NCBI GenBank assembly: GCA_022539475.1
Contig: VCMS01000029.1
Location: 1-64,000 of the forward strand
From: Gracilaria domingensis
Lineage: Eukaryota > Rhodophyta > Florideophyceae > Gracilariales > Gracilariaceae
Direction of reading: 5' to 3'
DNA length: 64,000 nt
The notes under the pieces were generated by a model. That model saw only the letters and a list, made by a program, of their open reading frames with translations, did no database searches and had not been told where the DNA came from. Shown piece after piece: positions 1 through 10,149 of the stretch. Position 1 is the first letter of the stretch, and each line of letters begins with the position of its first letter. The position numbers were made by a program, and so were the translations under genes.

Positions 1-660
1 GATGTAGAGCGGCGATTTGTTAACTGGTCACCCGGAAAATCAGCATCGGAATACGTGGCCAGAGAAGGGTTGGTTTCGTTGCATTTTTTGCTGCGAGGAT
101 AGTATAGTCCATGGTTGCTAGGTGTTTCAAATATCTCGCTACTGATTTCGGATGTATCCAGTGTCTGGCAGTGGAGTTGTTCAGTGTTAGAGCTAGCTTA
201 CCTGTGACGAACGCGATGTCAGGTGGAGTACAATCTGCTGACCAACGTAAGCAACCAACGACCTGACAGTATTTTGCTTTAGATTGTGGAAGAATTTTGT
301 CGTCACTGGTTGGTGGATGGTAGCCTACACCTGATTTGAGTAATGTTTTCTTTCAATTAGCGTTCTGTAAAGTCCGAATGTCCAAAATCTAACGAATTGT
401 TTTGGTCTGAGAGATCGACACTGACACATCTTGATGATTCGTTATGTTCCATCCCAGATATTGTGTTGGTGTGCCTAGCCTTTTGATGTCATACTTGTCT
501 TTCAATTGCGCGAACAGAGTTTTAATAAGGCGTTTGTAGGTGCCTGTAACTATAAATTCGTCAATATGTAAACATATTATTGTGTATGAGTCAGGAATTT
601 TGCGTTTGAGGAGCAAAGCAGGATCGTTCTCTGACTATGTCTAGCCGAGCTGCTTTAAAT
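1..660 (-). mobile_element. Ty1/copia pol fossil (RT end and RNase H)
   Basis: The minus strand reads as the C-terminal part of a Ty1/copia polyprotein. The reverse transcriptase stretch at about 389-616 contains the box LHIDEFIVTG, a form of the YVDD catalytic motif, followed by LGTPTQYLGWNI, typical of the palm/connection region. Reading on to position 1 gives a copia-type RNase H connection (a C-L-R-W-S-A-D-C-T-P-P-D-I-A-F-V pattern, then a V-A-R-Y-L-K-H-L pattern). The element runs off the window edge, so its 3' end and LTR are not seen. It is broken several times and looks old. The family call is firm and the boundaries are not. Confidence 0.8.
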
Positions 661-1049
661 ATTTCCAGGCTTTGGCGAGGAATATATCGTCTGTGTTCTG
701 CAAAGTGGAATATAGTCTGTTCGCTTTGGAAACTAAGCTAGTTTTTGGGCTATTTGGGGCGCGCGAGGGGGTGGCAGAGGCTGGCACTCAAAAAATTAAG
801 AAATTTTGGAATATTGAATTCCATCTCGCGCAGTTTAATTCTTGGGTCTCCTAGTTTTTGTAGAGGTTCTACTTCGCCGCACCACCCCATCCACTCTTTT
901 CCGCGACCCTCTCTCAAATCTGCGCTCGTGCTAGTTTGCGTTTCCATTTTCTCCCAAGTGGCGATGCAAGTCGCAACTCATCTCATGTCAACCACCCTGC
1001 TATTCATTCTCATCCATCATGGCTCCCCACCTTAGAATTCTAGAAGCAA
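661..1049. other. Intergenic, no gene recognised
   Basis: Short open frames exist on both strands, but none resembles a known protein and codon use looks random. No repeat shared with the rest of the window was noticed. Confidence 0.5.
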
Positions 1050-1555
1050 ATTTATTTACTTTGCGCTCTTTGCCGCGAGAAGAGCCCCGCCGACTGCACC
1101 TATCACTCGCTGTCGCCTACCGATTTCGTCGTGCGTCCCGCCGCTTCCAGGTACAGCCCGACCATGTACTCACGGCACATCGCCGGTGCCATCTTCGCGC
1201 CCTCCGCCTCCCGCGCGTTGGACGCCACAACCATTGGCAGCGCGCTCATCACACCCCAGAACAGTTTCATCCTCTCGCCAAACTAGCCCTGTTGGAGATG
1301 ATGCCTTTCGTGTCGGTACTGTTCCCGCAGCAGCGTCAGGCTCGGCTTCATTGCCACCAACTCGCAGTTGCTCCATCGCGCGATGTACGCAGTCATCACT
1401 CCCGTGTCGGTTACCCCGTAAACATCCGCACGGCATCCACCACAGAAGCTTGGGAACGCTTCCTTCATCTTCCCGAATGATACAGATCCACTTTCGTCCT
1501 TTATTTCAGTCCTAACCTCTTCGAATGCACCTGCTGCCACGATTTCGGAGGACAC
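1050..1555 (-). pseudogene. Unrecognised coding remnant downstream of LCB2
   Basis: A 90-residue open frame (1555 to 1283) begins MSSEIVAAGAFEEVRTEIKD and contains GKMKEAFPSFCGGCRADVYG. Protein-like sequence seems to continue in another frame towards 1050 (FGERMKLFWGVMSALP is readable). The composition, with amphipathic helices and few low-complexity runs, looks like real coding sequence. I do not recognise the family. It follows the LCB2 relic in the same orientation with no clear gap, so it could be a diverged C-terminal part of that gene. However, it lacks the small-domain motifs expected there, so I list it separately. Confidence 0.3.
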
Positions 1556-2385
1556 GATGCCGACGCATAGAGAGAAGCTGGAGAAAGCGCGAAAATACGT
1601 TCAGTTAGAGCAGATTCGGAAGAGAAGTAACCTCCAACGGTCCTGAACGATTTAGTGAAGGTACGTATCATAATATCAATACTATGCGTATCTACACTAT
1701 CATAGTGATGATGCCCCGAAACACCTCGTTTGGTCGGTCCAAGGGCGCCAATGGAATGCGCCTCATCCACGTATAAGCAGGCATCATTCTTATTTTTGAC
1801 TGCGACAACCTGGCAAAGATTGCACATCTGACCTTCCACTGAGTACATACTCTCGACAACCGTCATGATTCGTTTCCACAGAGGGCTCTTGTCAGGGTAT
1901 CCCGTAGCAATGCCAACAAGAATATTACTTTCCTACGATTCTGCCAAATTATGTTCAAACACGCGAATCCTGGCGCCGAATGAGCGACCGTCGACCATGA
2001 CAGACGCGTCATTCATCAGGCCGGAGATGGCGAGATCGCCCCTACCCACAATAGCTGGGATGATCTGCCAGTTGGTGGTAAGGACGGTGCCAACCACGAT
2101 GGCATCTTTCTTACCAAAATCTTTGGCGACCGTGCGCTCCAGCTTGCGTACAAGCTCAGAGCGCCCCGTAGACACAGACACATTGCACGAAGCGACACCA
2201 CACTGATCTAAGACATCGGTGACGTACGAGTGAACACTTTCAAGAACCTCAGCATACCCCAGGTAATTGCACCTGCCCAAGTTACGAAACCTCGTAACCC
2301 TGGCAGTAGGGTCCGGAGACATGGAAGAATGCTCGGCCGCGGGAGTGACATCGGCCTGAATGGGCGTGTACGCTGGATGAACCAA
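1556..2385 (-). pseudogene. LCB2: Serine palmitoyltransferase subunit 2 (LCB2) relic
   Basis: LCB2 is the PLP-dependent subunit of serine palmitoyltransferase, which joins serine and palmitoyl-CoA at the ER in the first step of sphingolipid synthesis. The minus strand shows the fold in order: RCNYLGYAEVL (family NYLGFA), TGRSELVRKLE (G-T-x-x-H-x-x-LE), ISGLMNDASVMVDG (SDELNHAS), ESMYSVEGQMCNL, LYVDEAHSIGALG with the PLP-contacting Asp, and TFTKSF with the Schiff-base lysine. All lie in one frame, interrupted by one TAG at 1935-1933. The glycines flanking the lysine motif are both Arg (IRTFTKSFRTVGGY against family GTFTKSFGAAGGY), and the His of the LNHAS motif is Asp. About 830 bp covers only the central domain. 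The N-terminal 150 or so residues and the C-terminal domain are missing. This is a dead fragment; the family call is secure. Confidence 0.85.
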
Positions 2386-2699
2386 CCAACCAACGGGGCA
2401 TCATGCGCGCTCCTTAGCTCTCTTCAAGACTTCGCCCATATGAACATCAATTTCGGGCTATAAATGGCCGATTAGTGGCCGTAATTATTTCCAAAATAGA
2501 TTTAATTGGCCGTATAATGGGCGTGTACAGTACAGTGGCCATTTGGATGCCTTGCCGTATTGTATTCTATGGATCGTTATTGGTACAAAATGTAGCAGCA
2601 GAGATAATGATGACGAAATATGGTCTCCATTGGACCCAGATCATACGACGCAATTATGATTTGGACCAGTTCCACGTCATTTATTTCTATTCGCTACTC

Positions 2700-5600
2700 T
2701 TCTCAGCTCACGTCCTGGCGCGCCTGCTACCGGCGCTGGTCACAACGCTCTCTACGCCGTCCGCTGCCGCGTGCGGTGGGTGCCTGCACCAAAGGCGCGC
2801 CGCTCCTCCGCGACGCGCTGCGCGCCATCGGCTACACCGCGCTGTTCTACCTAGCGCTGCGCATCCCGTCGCTGCTACTGGCCGACCCCACAGCCGCCCC
2901 GCGCTTCTCCTCCAGCGCGAGCGCGCTGGCGCCCCCGCCGCCCGTGCGCACCGCCGCCGAGTAGGCGCTCGTCACGCCTGTCGCTTTTCGTGTCGCTGAG
3001 CACGGGCGACTCGTCGCCATTTCGCGCCGCCGCGCTGGGCGCGCTCATGCCCGCCATGCTCGACGCGCGCCCGCTGTGAGAGCCGGCGTGCGCCACCGCC
3101 GTACACTGGGCTGAAGACATCTTCTCCTTAGCTGACACGCACGCGCGCCTTATCGAAGTCCTCGCCGCCTCCAACGCCAGCCCACGCGTCATGCAACTCG
3201 CCGCTGCCGGGATGCGCCGGCGCAAACTCGCGCGCCACGCCGCGCTAGCGCGCGGGAGCCACCCCCGCCGCTTGCGCCCATTATCGCAGTGTACGGAGCG
3301 CATTGCGAGCGCCACTAGCCGCGTAGCTGCTCCGTGCGGCATATCTGCTGTTTGCGCTGGCGCTGCCTAGTGCAGCAGCTCGCGCCGGCACGCCGGTTGC
3401 AGCTGCTGCCCGCCGCCAATCTGCACGTGCTGTTGCGCGCCGACGCGGACGCGTTGCACGCGCTGTGAGCCGCGCTGAGCACCGCGCAGCAGTGGCTGTT
3501 GCAGCCGCGCTGGCGGTGGTGCTGCTGGCTTCGAACGCGCCCCCGCTGGGCGAGCAGGTGGCACGCGCGCTAACGGCATGAGCTGCAAGACTTGTTCTCG
3601 CTCATTGCCCCCCAGTCTGCCTTGGGAGATGTATTTGTGCGCTTCTCGTCGCCGTCTGCTGCGACGCGCTCTCCAATATCGTATACTTCCCCCAAGGGTC
3701 AGCAAGATATTGTTGGAAACCTCGTCCGGTCTCTGACCGCCGGCGAGCGGGCTGCGGTGATCGTCCCGGGCAATCAAGGAGTGTTTCTCGAGTTCAGCGG
3801 CGTGGAAGTGGAATCAAACACGGCTGACGCGCGCTCTGGTACCAACGAGGAGCTCTGTAGTCCGGCTCAAGACATGGGTCAACCTGGAACAGTCGCAAGC
3901 GCGCAGCACTGGCAGTTCCCTCTTGAATAATGATCATCATTGATATGATATCGCCGCCGAACAGCTTCGACTGCACGTGAAGAGTCTTTTGCTGCGCTTG
4001 TATGTGTACTGCCATCACCCGATATAGAGCGTTCGCATTGCTATGCGCTCAATTATATCGCGGTGGTCAAGGCTTCTGGTCACGGCTCAGTGGCCGAGGC
4101 GATCAAGGCGAACTTGCTTGCAGTGACGGACCACTGCATCAAGTCAATCGTTTCCCGGCAATGGCGTTCGCGAGAAGCGGGGTGCGCCGCGCTTCGCGAC
4201 GTTCTTGCCTCCCGCACATGGGAGGAGGTGAAGGACTCTTTAAAGGATTTCTGGTACTACACACTGAGGGCTATGGATGATATGAAGGAAAGTGTGCGAA
4301 AGAGTGCTCAAGGCACTGGAAGGGCACTCTCGGAACTTTCGATATATCTACGTAATCCAAACTATTTGGGTGAAGAGGAATCGGCTCAAGCCGTTGACGT
4401 TGTACTGTCTGTGCTTATGACGTCCTTCACACACAGCGCCGAGGAGGTGAGAGCGCTCGTGTCAAAGACTCTGTCCGAGATCACACGACATGGAGGAACG
4501 GCCTTGCGGTCGTCTGTGCCGGATTTGATCGCGAATCTGTTGGACGTTGCGACAGAGCTCGAGCCGCAAATCTTAAACTACGCGGAGTATCATGTAGCCT
4601 CACCGGAGGAGCTGCAAAACGCTCTGGTCTCTGCAGCGAGTATGTCCTCGTCCTCTTTGATCGAGTCGCTTGAAAGGCTCATAGGGCAAGTTGACGAGAC
4701 AATCGCGGCGGAGGTGGTTCCGAATCTGGCACGATTGGCTCACGTAGGAGTGGGAATTCCTACGCGTGCAGCGACGGCAAGGTTGATGTCGAGCGTTCTG
4801 CAATCCAGAGCAGTGGTCATGGAACCATATGCTGCAAAGCTGCAGTTTTCAGCTGCAAGCGCTGCGGGCATGGAGCGCAATGCAATGCTTCGAAAGGCAT
4901 GGTGCAAGGCCGCTGGCAGAGGTTCAAAGTTGTGCCGCGTCGATGAAGTTGCAAAGTATTGCAAACAAAATTAGCAAGAAGGCCACATCGGAGTATCCTC
5001 GGGATCGCGCGCTTGCCTCGTCTCTCGCTGCTGGGTTGTGTCGGATGGCGCCCGATACGACCCAGCAGCACGCAAGCTCTATACGGCCCTTCGCATACAT
5101 GGGGCGCCCTGAAACAGACGACGACGCAGAAGATGACAGCAAGAACTGGAAAGACGCCTGGAATAAAGGTGCGCCAAGTACTCAGGCCGGGCTTCGTTTG
5201 TACGCAAAGGCGATTGTTGAAGTATGTGAGCAACGGCTATCTACTTCTGCTCAGTACCGCGTGAAAAGGAACGCCGCAGCCACGCTAGGGGACCTCACGA
5301 ACGCTTCAAATGACATTGTCGATGTACAGTACATGTCGCGAAGCGCAAAAACGTTGTTAGCGGTGCTTCCAGGTCATATTTGGAAAGGACAGCATGTTGC
5401 AATTGAGGCCATTGGGTCTTTGGCAGATTTCTGTTCAAGCGCATCTTTGTGGGAGTCGTGCGGAGAGAGCGTAGCTGTTGTGCAGCCTGTGCTGTCCGAA
5501 TTTGATCGAGGGAAGAAGGATTATCGAATTGCAGCAATTGATGCGGCGAGGAAGGTGCTGGTTAACACCCGAGAAACCGTTTGCATGTACGAGAAAGTCA

Positions 5601-6166
5601 GGGACCACTTGCCAGAGCTCGTGTCTCCAAACTCGTCGGATGTAAACGCTAGCGTACCAAATGTGTCACAGATGGTGTGGGAAACTGGGTCTGATGCAGA
5701 TGCTGTTGATGCTTGGAACAAAGCGCGAAAGTCGCAAAAGCTATTGTGCAAAGCAGCGATTCAGTGCCTGCAATCTTCAATCACAGGGGTGGCGGGCGTT
5801 GAGAAGCTAGAAGAACACGTACTTAATTTGCTGTGTGTGTTTGAAGAACTGATGCACAACGATTGGGACATTCGACTAACTGTACTTCAAGCCATTGAGA
5901 AGTTGTCCGAACGTTTCTACAAACATGAACTGCAATTTAGAAACTGCCTGGAGCGCACTGAGGCATTGATTAAACGATAAGTAAACCTCAGCAAAAACGG
6001 CATTCACGAACCCAAGTATAAAGTGCTAAGAAATAGTGGGTTAACAATTCTTGATCACTTGGTCAACGTTTCCAAGGATTCTACGGCAATGAAGGGTGTG
6101 ATTGTAGAAGACACGCTAATTGCGATCCAGAGGTCTCGGAACGAAGATTGCGTTGGCATTTCGTGA
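2700..6166 (+). pseudogene. ECM29: Proteasome adaptor ECM29 (KIAA0368-like), decayed
   Basis: ECM29 is a long HEAT-repeat protein that clamps the 26S proteasome core to its regulatory particle. The best part, 4063-4974, reads REAGCAALRDVLASRTWEEV, then DDMKESVRKSAQGTGRALSE, VRALVSKTLSEITRHGG and LEPQILNYAEYH, matching the ECM29 C-terminal half in order. The frame changes near 4905-4920, and the match goes on to 5980 (ALASSLAAGLCRMAPDTTQQ, YRVKRNAAATLGDLT). After a TAA at 5978-5980 the same frame gives a plausible C-terminus ending at TGA 6164-6166. Upstream, 3592-3930 matches the central region (GQQDIVGNLVRSLTAGERAA, NEELCSPAQDMGQP), and about 3955-4050 reads LRLHVKSLLLRLYVY. The very GC-rich 2700-3590 stretch gives only scattered alanine-rich HEAT-like pieces in several frames. 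No intact start is visible. Confidence 0.85.
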
Positions 6167-6640
6167 TCATAGTTTAGGCTGGGGCTTTTGAGGTTGAAAA
6201 GTAGAGCTTAGGCAGTTAGGCAAAGAGGTTCGGCTAATCTGTGTGTTTACGTATCTACCTGGTGACCGTCCAACGACTATGAATAACTCAATCGCGTGCC
6301 ACTCACTTGGAAGCGCGGTCCCTTTTAGCTCATTCTAGGTAATCCAAGTAAGCTTTGAACGCAACTGAAGCTAGTTGTAATCGCCTTTACATGCGTGCGG
6401 TGTACGCGTCGGTAGTTACTCGTTAGGGGATGCTGTGCTTGAGACCTTGGGTGAGCACCAGACGCATGTGTTCCATCTGTTCATGCCGAATGAAAGCGCG
6501 TTAACTCTGCATCATCACCCGCGGTGCATGTGTATAAAAGAAGAACAGAAAGCTAATGGTCTGAACTCGGAACCGGCGACCACATTCTGATGACGACGAT
6601 AGAGTGCATCAGTGACGGCTTTTCAGGATAATCTTGTTTC
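6167..6640. other. Intergenic between two convergent relics
   Basis: No coding signal or repeat was recognised here. The stretch lies between the ends of ECM29 (+) and the lectin (-), so it would have been a shared 3' region. Confidence 0.5.
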
Positions 6641-6649
6641 CCTCGAGGT

Positions 6650-8540
6650 GCCAATGATGTCGCCCAAAGGCTGGCAGTAAGATTTTCTCGTGGTGTTAGA
6701 CCATTCGATGCACTTTCCGCACGGCCAACGACATCTTATTGACATGGTATACGCCAACTCTCAAAAGCGCTTGAATGAGTACGAACATGATAAGGGTACC
6801 ACTTCCGCCAGGAGACTGCTCGGTGATGCTCTCGTGATGATCCACCAACTCCTCGTTCAGATCATCATGCGAATCAGAAATGTTATGCGTCTTCTACTTA
6901 AGCGCACGCCGCGAGTTATGAAGGCCTTGCAACTGGCTAGAAAACCTGCCCGAAGCACGCGACAAGTCGCCTGCAGTAGCCTTAAGAGGTTTCAAAACGG
7001 CCACCAACTGCCACATGTCGCCCTTTTGTTTCTCCATCTCGCGAATGAGTTGCGCAATGATTTGGCGCACACCCTCCAGTCAAAGCTTTCTTTCTTGCGC
7101 ATTCTCGTCGCCGAGGCCCTTGAAAATGGACGTCATAGAGTTGTACACCTCGTACACCTGCAGGTCTGAAGAGCCTGAGATCGACGAGGTGGCGTCCTCT
7201 CTGCGGTGCATGCGCGCGGTAGGGTTCAGATCGGTGCGATGCGGAGGCGGAGCAGGGGCGGTGCTGTCATTGCTACACCACTGGAGCTACCATTGAAAGC
7301 CGGCGGCACGTAGCCGCGCGAATTATCGCTCTGCTGCTGTTGTTGATGCTGTTTCCGCTGTTGTTGCTGTCACAGACCACGGTGGTCGGTCCGTAGTTCC
7401 GGAAGCAGAACCGGCGCCATACTGCTGCGAATAGTAGTCGGATCGATAAGTGTGGGCAACCTGAGCGGATTCATGAATGAAGACGGCGTCGTGGACCTCA
7501 TGATTGGCAAAGAATGGCCGGTCTCAGCAGGGAGTGCGAGGAAGCCACCACCAGAGAATGGCAGCTGCACACCCCAAACCTTGAAGCACGTATGCCAGCG
7601 TTGTGGGGCGCGTGGGTTCATAGCGACGCCCACGTGAAGATTGCCACCGAGCAGCTGGACTTACACGCGAATCGGGTGGTTCATCTCAAGCGAGCAGCCC
7701 TCGAAAAGCTCGGTATCCGCGCCATCGGTGTCAGGCTTCCATTGCTTGGTTCCGTCCGACACATAAACGTACATATGGGCCACATTTCGCGTTCGAGAGT
7801 TGGAAAAGGTGTCGATAATGATGCCAAGCCCCACAAATGTATGCGCAATACCCATGGCATAGCCTAACCTCGGGCGGTCCCACAAAAAGAAGAAGTCCAT
7901 ACCATTGGCAGGGTCATGCAAATCGCGCACGGTATCCAACTCCACGTCGAAGTAGCCGTTGACGTTTTGCGTATCGGTGGCAATGTCGTTGTAGAACAGC
8001 GCTTAATTTGACTGGCTCGCCGACATGAGGAGGACCACGTCGCGACCGGTGCGGCTGCGCGTGATCATGGTCGTGCCCAGCTGAAACCCGTCGGAGACGG
8101 GGTCACCGGCGGCGATGGGCCTCGTTCGGGTGCCGAAAGGAGAGGTCCGGGCCTCCCGCGCCCAGGTAGAGAAACTGGAATAGCTGCGGGTTTTGCTGCT
8201 GTCACTACAGCAGCGACGGCAACGCGAGGGCTCTGGCAGCCAGCAGTAGCAGCACGCAAATCGGCGCGAGACGCGGCGTCGACGACGACTCACGGCGGGA
8301 TGGCGGCGACGGTGAACGAGTGGCGCGCGCGAAAGTTCGAGAGGCTGGAAGCGGGGTCCGTGAGCGAACGGAGGGCGTGGTTTACGGGCGGTATGGCAGG
8401 GTGCCAGTGATGACGGGCAACGGCAGCGATCCCCACGCGGAAGTGCACGCGGGGGTGGAGCGCGAAGGAGCCTAGCGCAATTGTACTGCACGTACAGCGC
8501 GCATAAAATGACTGAAGCGCGCAACATGCGCACATTGGAA
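6650..8540 (-). pseudogene. L-type lectin (ERGIC-53/EMP47-like) relic
   Basis: L-type lectins of this kind are ER-Golgi cargo receptors that bind high-mannose glycoproteins through a calcium site. On the minus strand, 7945-7661 reads VELDTVRDLHDPANGMDFFF, then GLGIIIDTFSNSRTRN (family GLGVFFDT-N, holding the calcium Asp) and DGTKQWKPDTDGADTELFEG. The end of the carbohydrate domain follows at 7630-7450 in another frame (WHTCFKVWGVQLPF, GGGFLALPAETG). A coiled-coil stalk (IREMEKQKGDMWQLVAVLKP) is readable at 7100-6950. Towards 8535, PAIPPVNHALRSLTDPASSL may be the start of the lectin domain after a signal peptide. At least three frame changes and several stops are needed to follow it, so it is a pseudogene. 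The family call rests on the calcium-loop region. Confidence 0.7.
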
Positions 8541-8740
8541 GGCGTCGCGCGCCACGTCACATCGACGACGCACAGCTCTGCGGCGCGAGACAGCCGCGCG
8601 CGGAGTGCGCCGCGCACGGGAATGCGCGCCCTCGCGCGCGTCAGCGAGGCGCTTCAGCTCGAACAGCATGCGCTACGTTTTGGCTGGCGTTGCGTGCGGT
8701 GTGTGTTTTAGAAGGTCTGTGGACGCTACCAGAATGAGGC

Positions 8741-9055
8741 GAAAACGTGCCCGCGGGTGGATGGGGTCGGTCGTGTTAGGGTAGGTACCCTAACACGACC
8801 GGACCCCCCCGCCCGCGGGCATAAAATCGTACATTTTTCAAAAAATCGGCCAAAACGTGCCCGCGGGCGGGGGGGTCCGGTCGTGTTAGGGTACCTACCC
8901 TAACACGACCGACCCCCCCCGCCCGCAGGCATAAAAAAGCACATTTTTTAGAAAACCGGCCAAAACGTGCCCGCGGACGGGGGGGTCCGGTTGTGTTAGG
9001 GTAGCCACCCTAACCCAACCGACCCCCCCCACGCCCACGCGCACGTTCTGGCCAT
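8741..9055. repeat. 110-bp tandem repeat with TTAGGG/CCCTAA palindromes
   Basis: Three copies start at 8741, 8851 and 8961, giving an exact 110-bp period. Each holds AAAACGTGCCCGCGG, a run of G, the palindrome GTGTTAGGGTA..TACCCTAACAC, a run of C, then GCATAAAA and an A/T tract. The palindrome arms contain the hexamers TTAGGG and CCCTAA facing each other. Between units the palindrome centre changes (GG, CC) while the arms stay complementary. The third unit is truncated and more diverged. No coding function is evident. The G runs could form quadruplexes and the palindrome could extrude. Confidence 0.9.
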
Positions 9056-10149
9056 ATTTTGGCACCATGCAGAGACCTCCCAAAACACCTTCCTCCACAC
9101 CTCCCGCACTCATTACGGTGCACCTGCCCGCCAACACGTGAACGCTGCTGGCCACGTGGATTGGCGGGAGGTAAAAGAGCTGTATATACAACGCCGGCTA
9201 TACATCAATGAGAGTATATCTCGAGTATTATAAGCTCTTAAAAAGCACAATTCGAGAGCGCAGTGATTACTCGCATAAGTCTAAATCCACTACAACCACC
9301 TGTTCACAGACAAATTTTTAAACCGTTTTGCAGCGTTTCCAAACCTCCCAAAACACAGTTTGATGCATTACTCACAGTTTTTTGGTTGCAAGCACAATAT
9401 ACATTCATTAGACAAGACTCAACTAGTTTTCGTATCCAAATGATGCTCATCTAGTAAAAAAAACTCACGACCATGTGTTTGCTACAAGTTGTGTACTTAT
9501 TGACAAACTACACTATTTACACTGCTCAGAGCAGCACGGTGACGAACTACGAAAGCGCCTCAACACTTTCACGCACGAAAGTGGTAATGCGCCGGGATGA
9601 GCTGCAGATAAACAGAGTGATGACAGTAGGTAGCTACTTAAAATACTCGCCACTCTTGTTTTCGGTGAAGATACAAATTCACCGATGATGTAGATGAGGT
9701 AATATCGTCTAGCATGAGCCCATCGGCTCTGGCTTTTTACGCTAATATCGAAATTTAATTGGTTCGTTCTGACGGGCTGGTAAACAGCAAAGAAGGCCTT
9801 CAACGATCATAGAATCCCTGAATTATAGTGGTAGTGGATTTCTCTGCGGAACACTAAAAGAACCAAATGGAGTTTTGATCAGCTAACTACTACATGATCC
9901 TCACAGGTTTAGAGAACGGGGGCTGTAGCAGCTCCTATATGCTAAATTCATTCAGTATAAAAATCTATGGAAGAAAAACGCAACCAGAGTGGTAGTTGAA
10001 AGCAAAACATATGGTAGTTATGAAAACCCTTCAGCCCGGCATGCTTGGGCTTGTAGCACATGACAATAGTTCCAATATTGAACTCCTATCGCTTCGCCTC
10101 TCGGTAACAAGGCCTGTCAGCAACAATACAAGAGAAGATATAAATCGAC
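9056..10149. other. No gene recognised; possible promoter-like stretch
   Basis: A TATA-rich stretch, GCTGTATATACAACG at about 9178-9194, followed by TATAAGCTCTTAAAAAG near 9230, looks like a promoter or LTR U3 edge just beyond the tandem repeat. Nothing coding was recognised downstream to 10150. Confidence 0.35.

Noticed and set aside
2475-3777. Long open frames on both strands in very GC-rich DNA
   Set aside because: GC-rich sequence lacks stop codons by chance; the Arg/Ala/Pro-rich translations resemble no protein, and the region lies upstream of readable ECM29 sequence.
8741-9055. Interstitial telomere
   Set aside because: The TTAGGG hexamer occurs once per arm of a 110-bp unit and not in head-to-tail arrays, so it is not telomeric repeat DNA.
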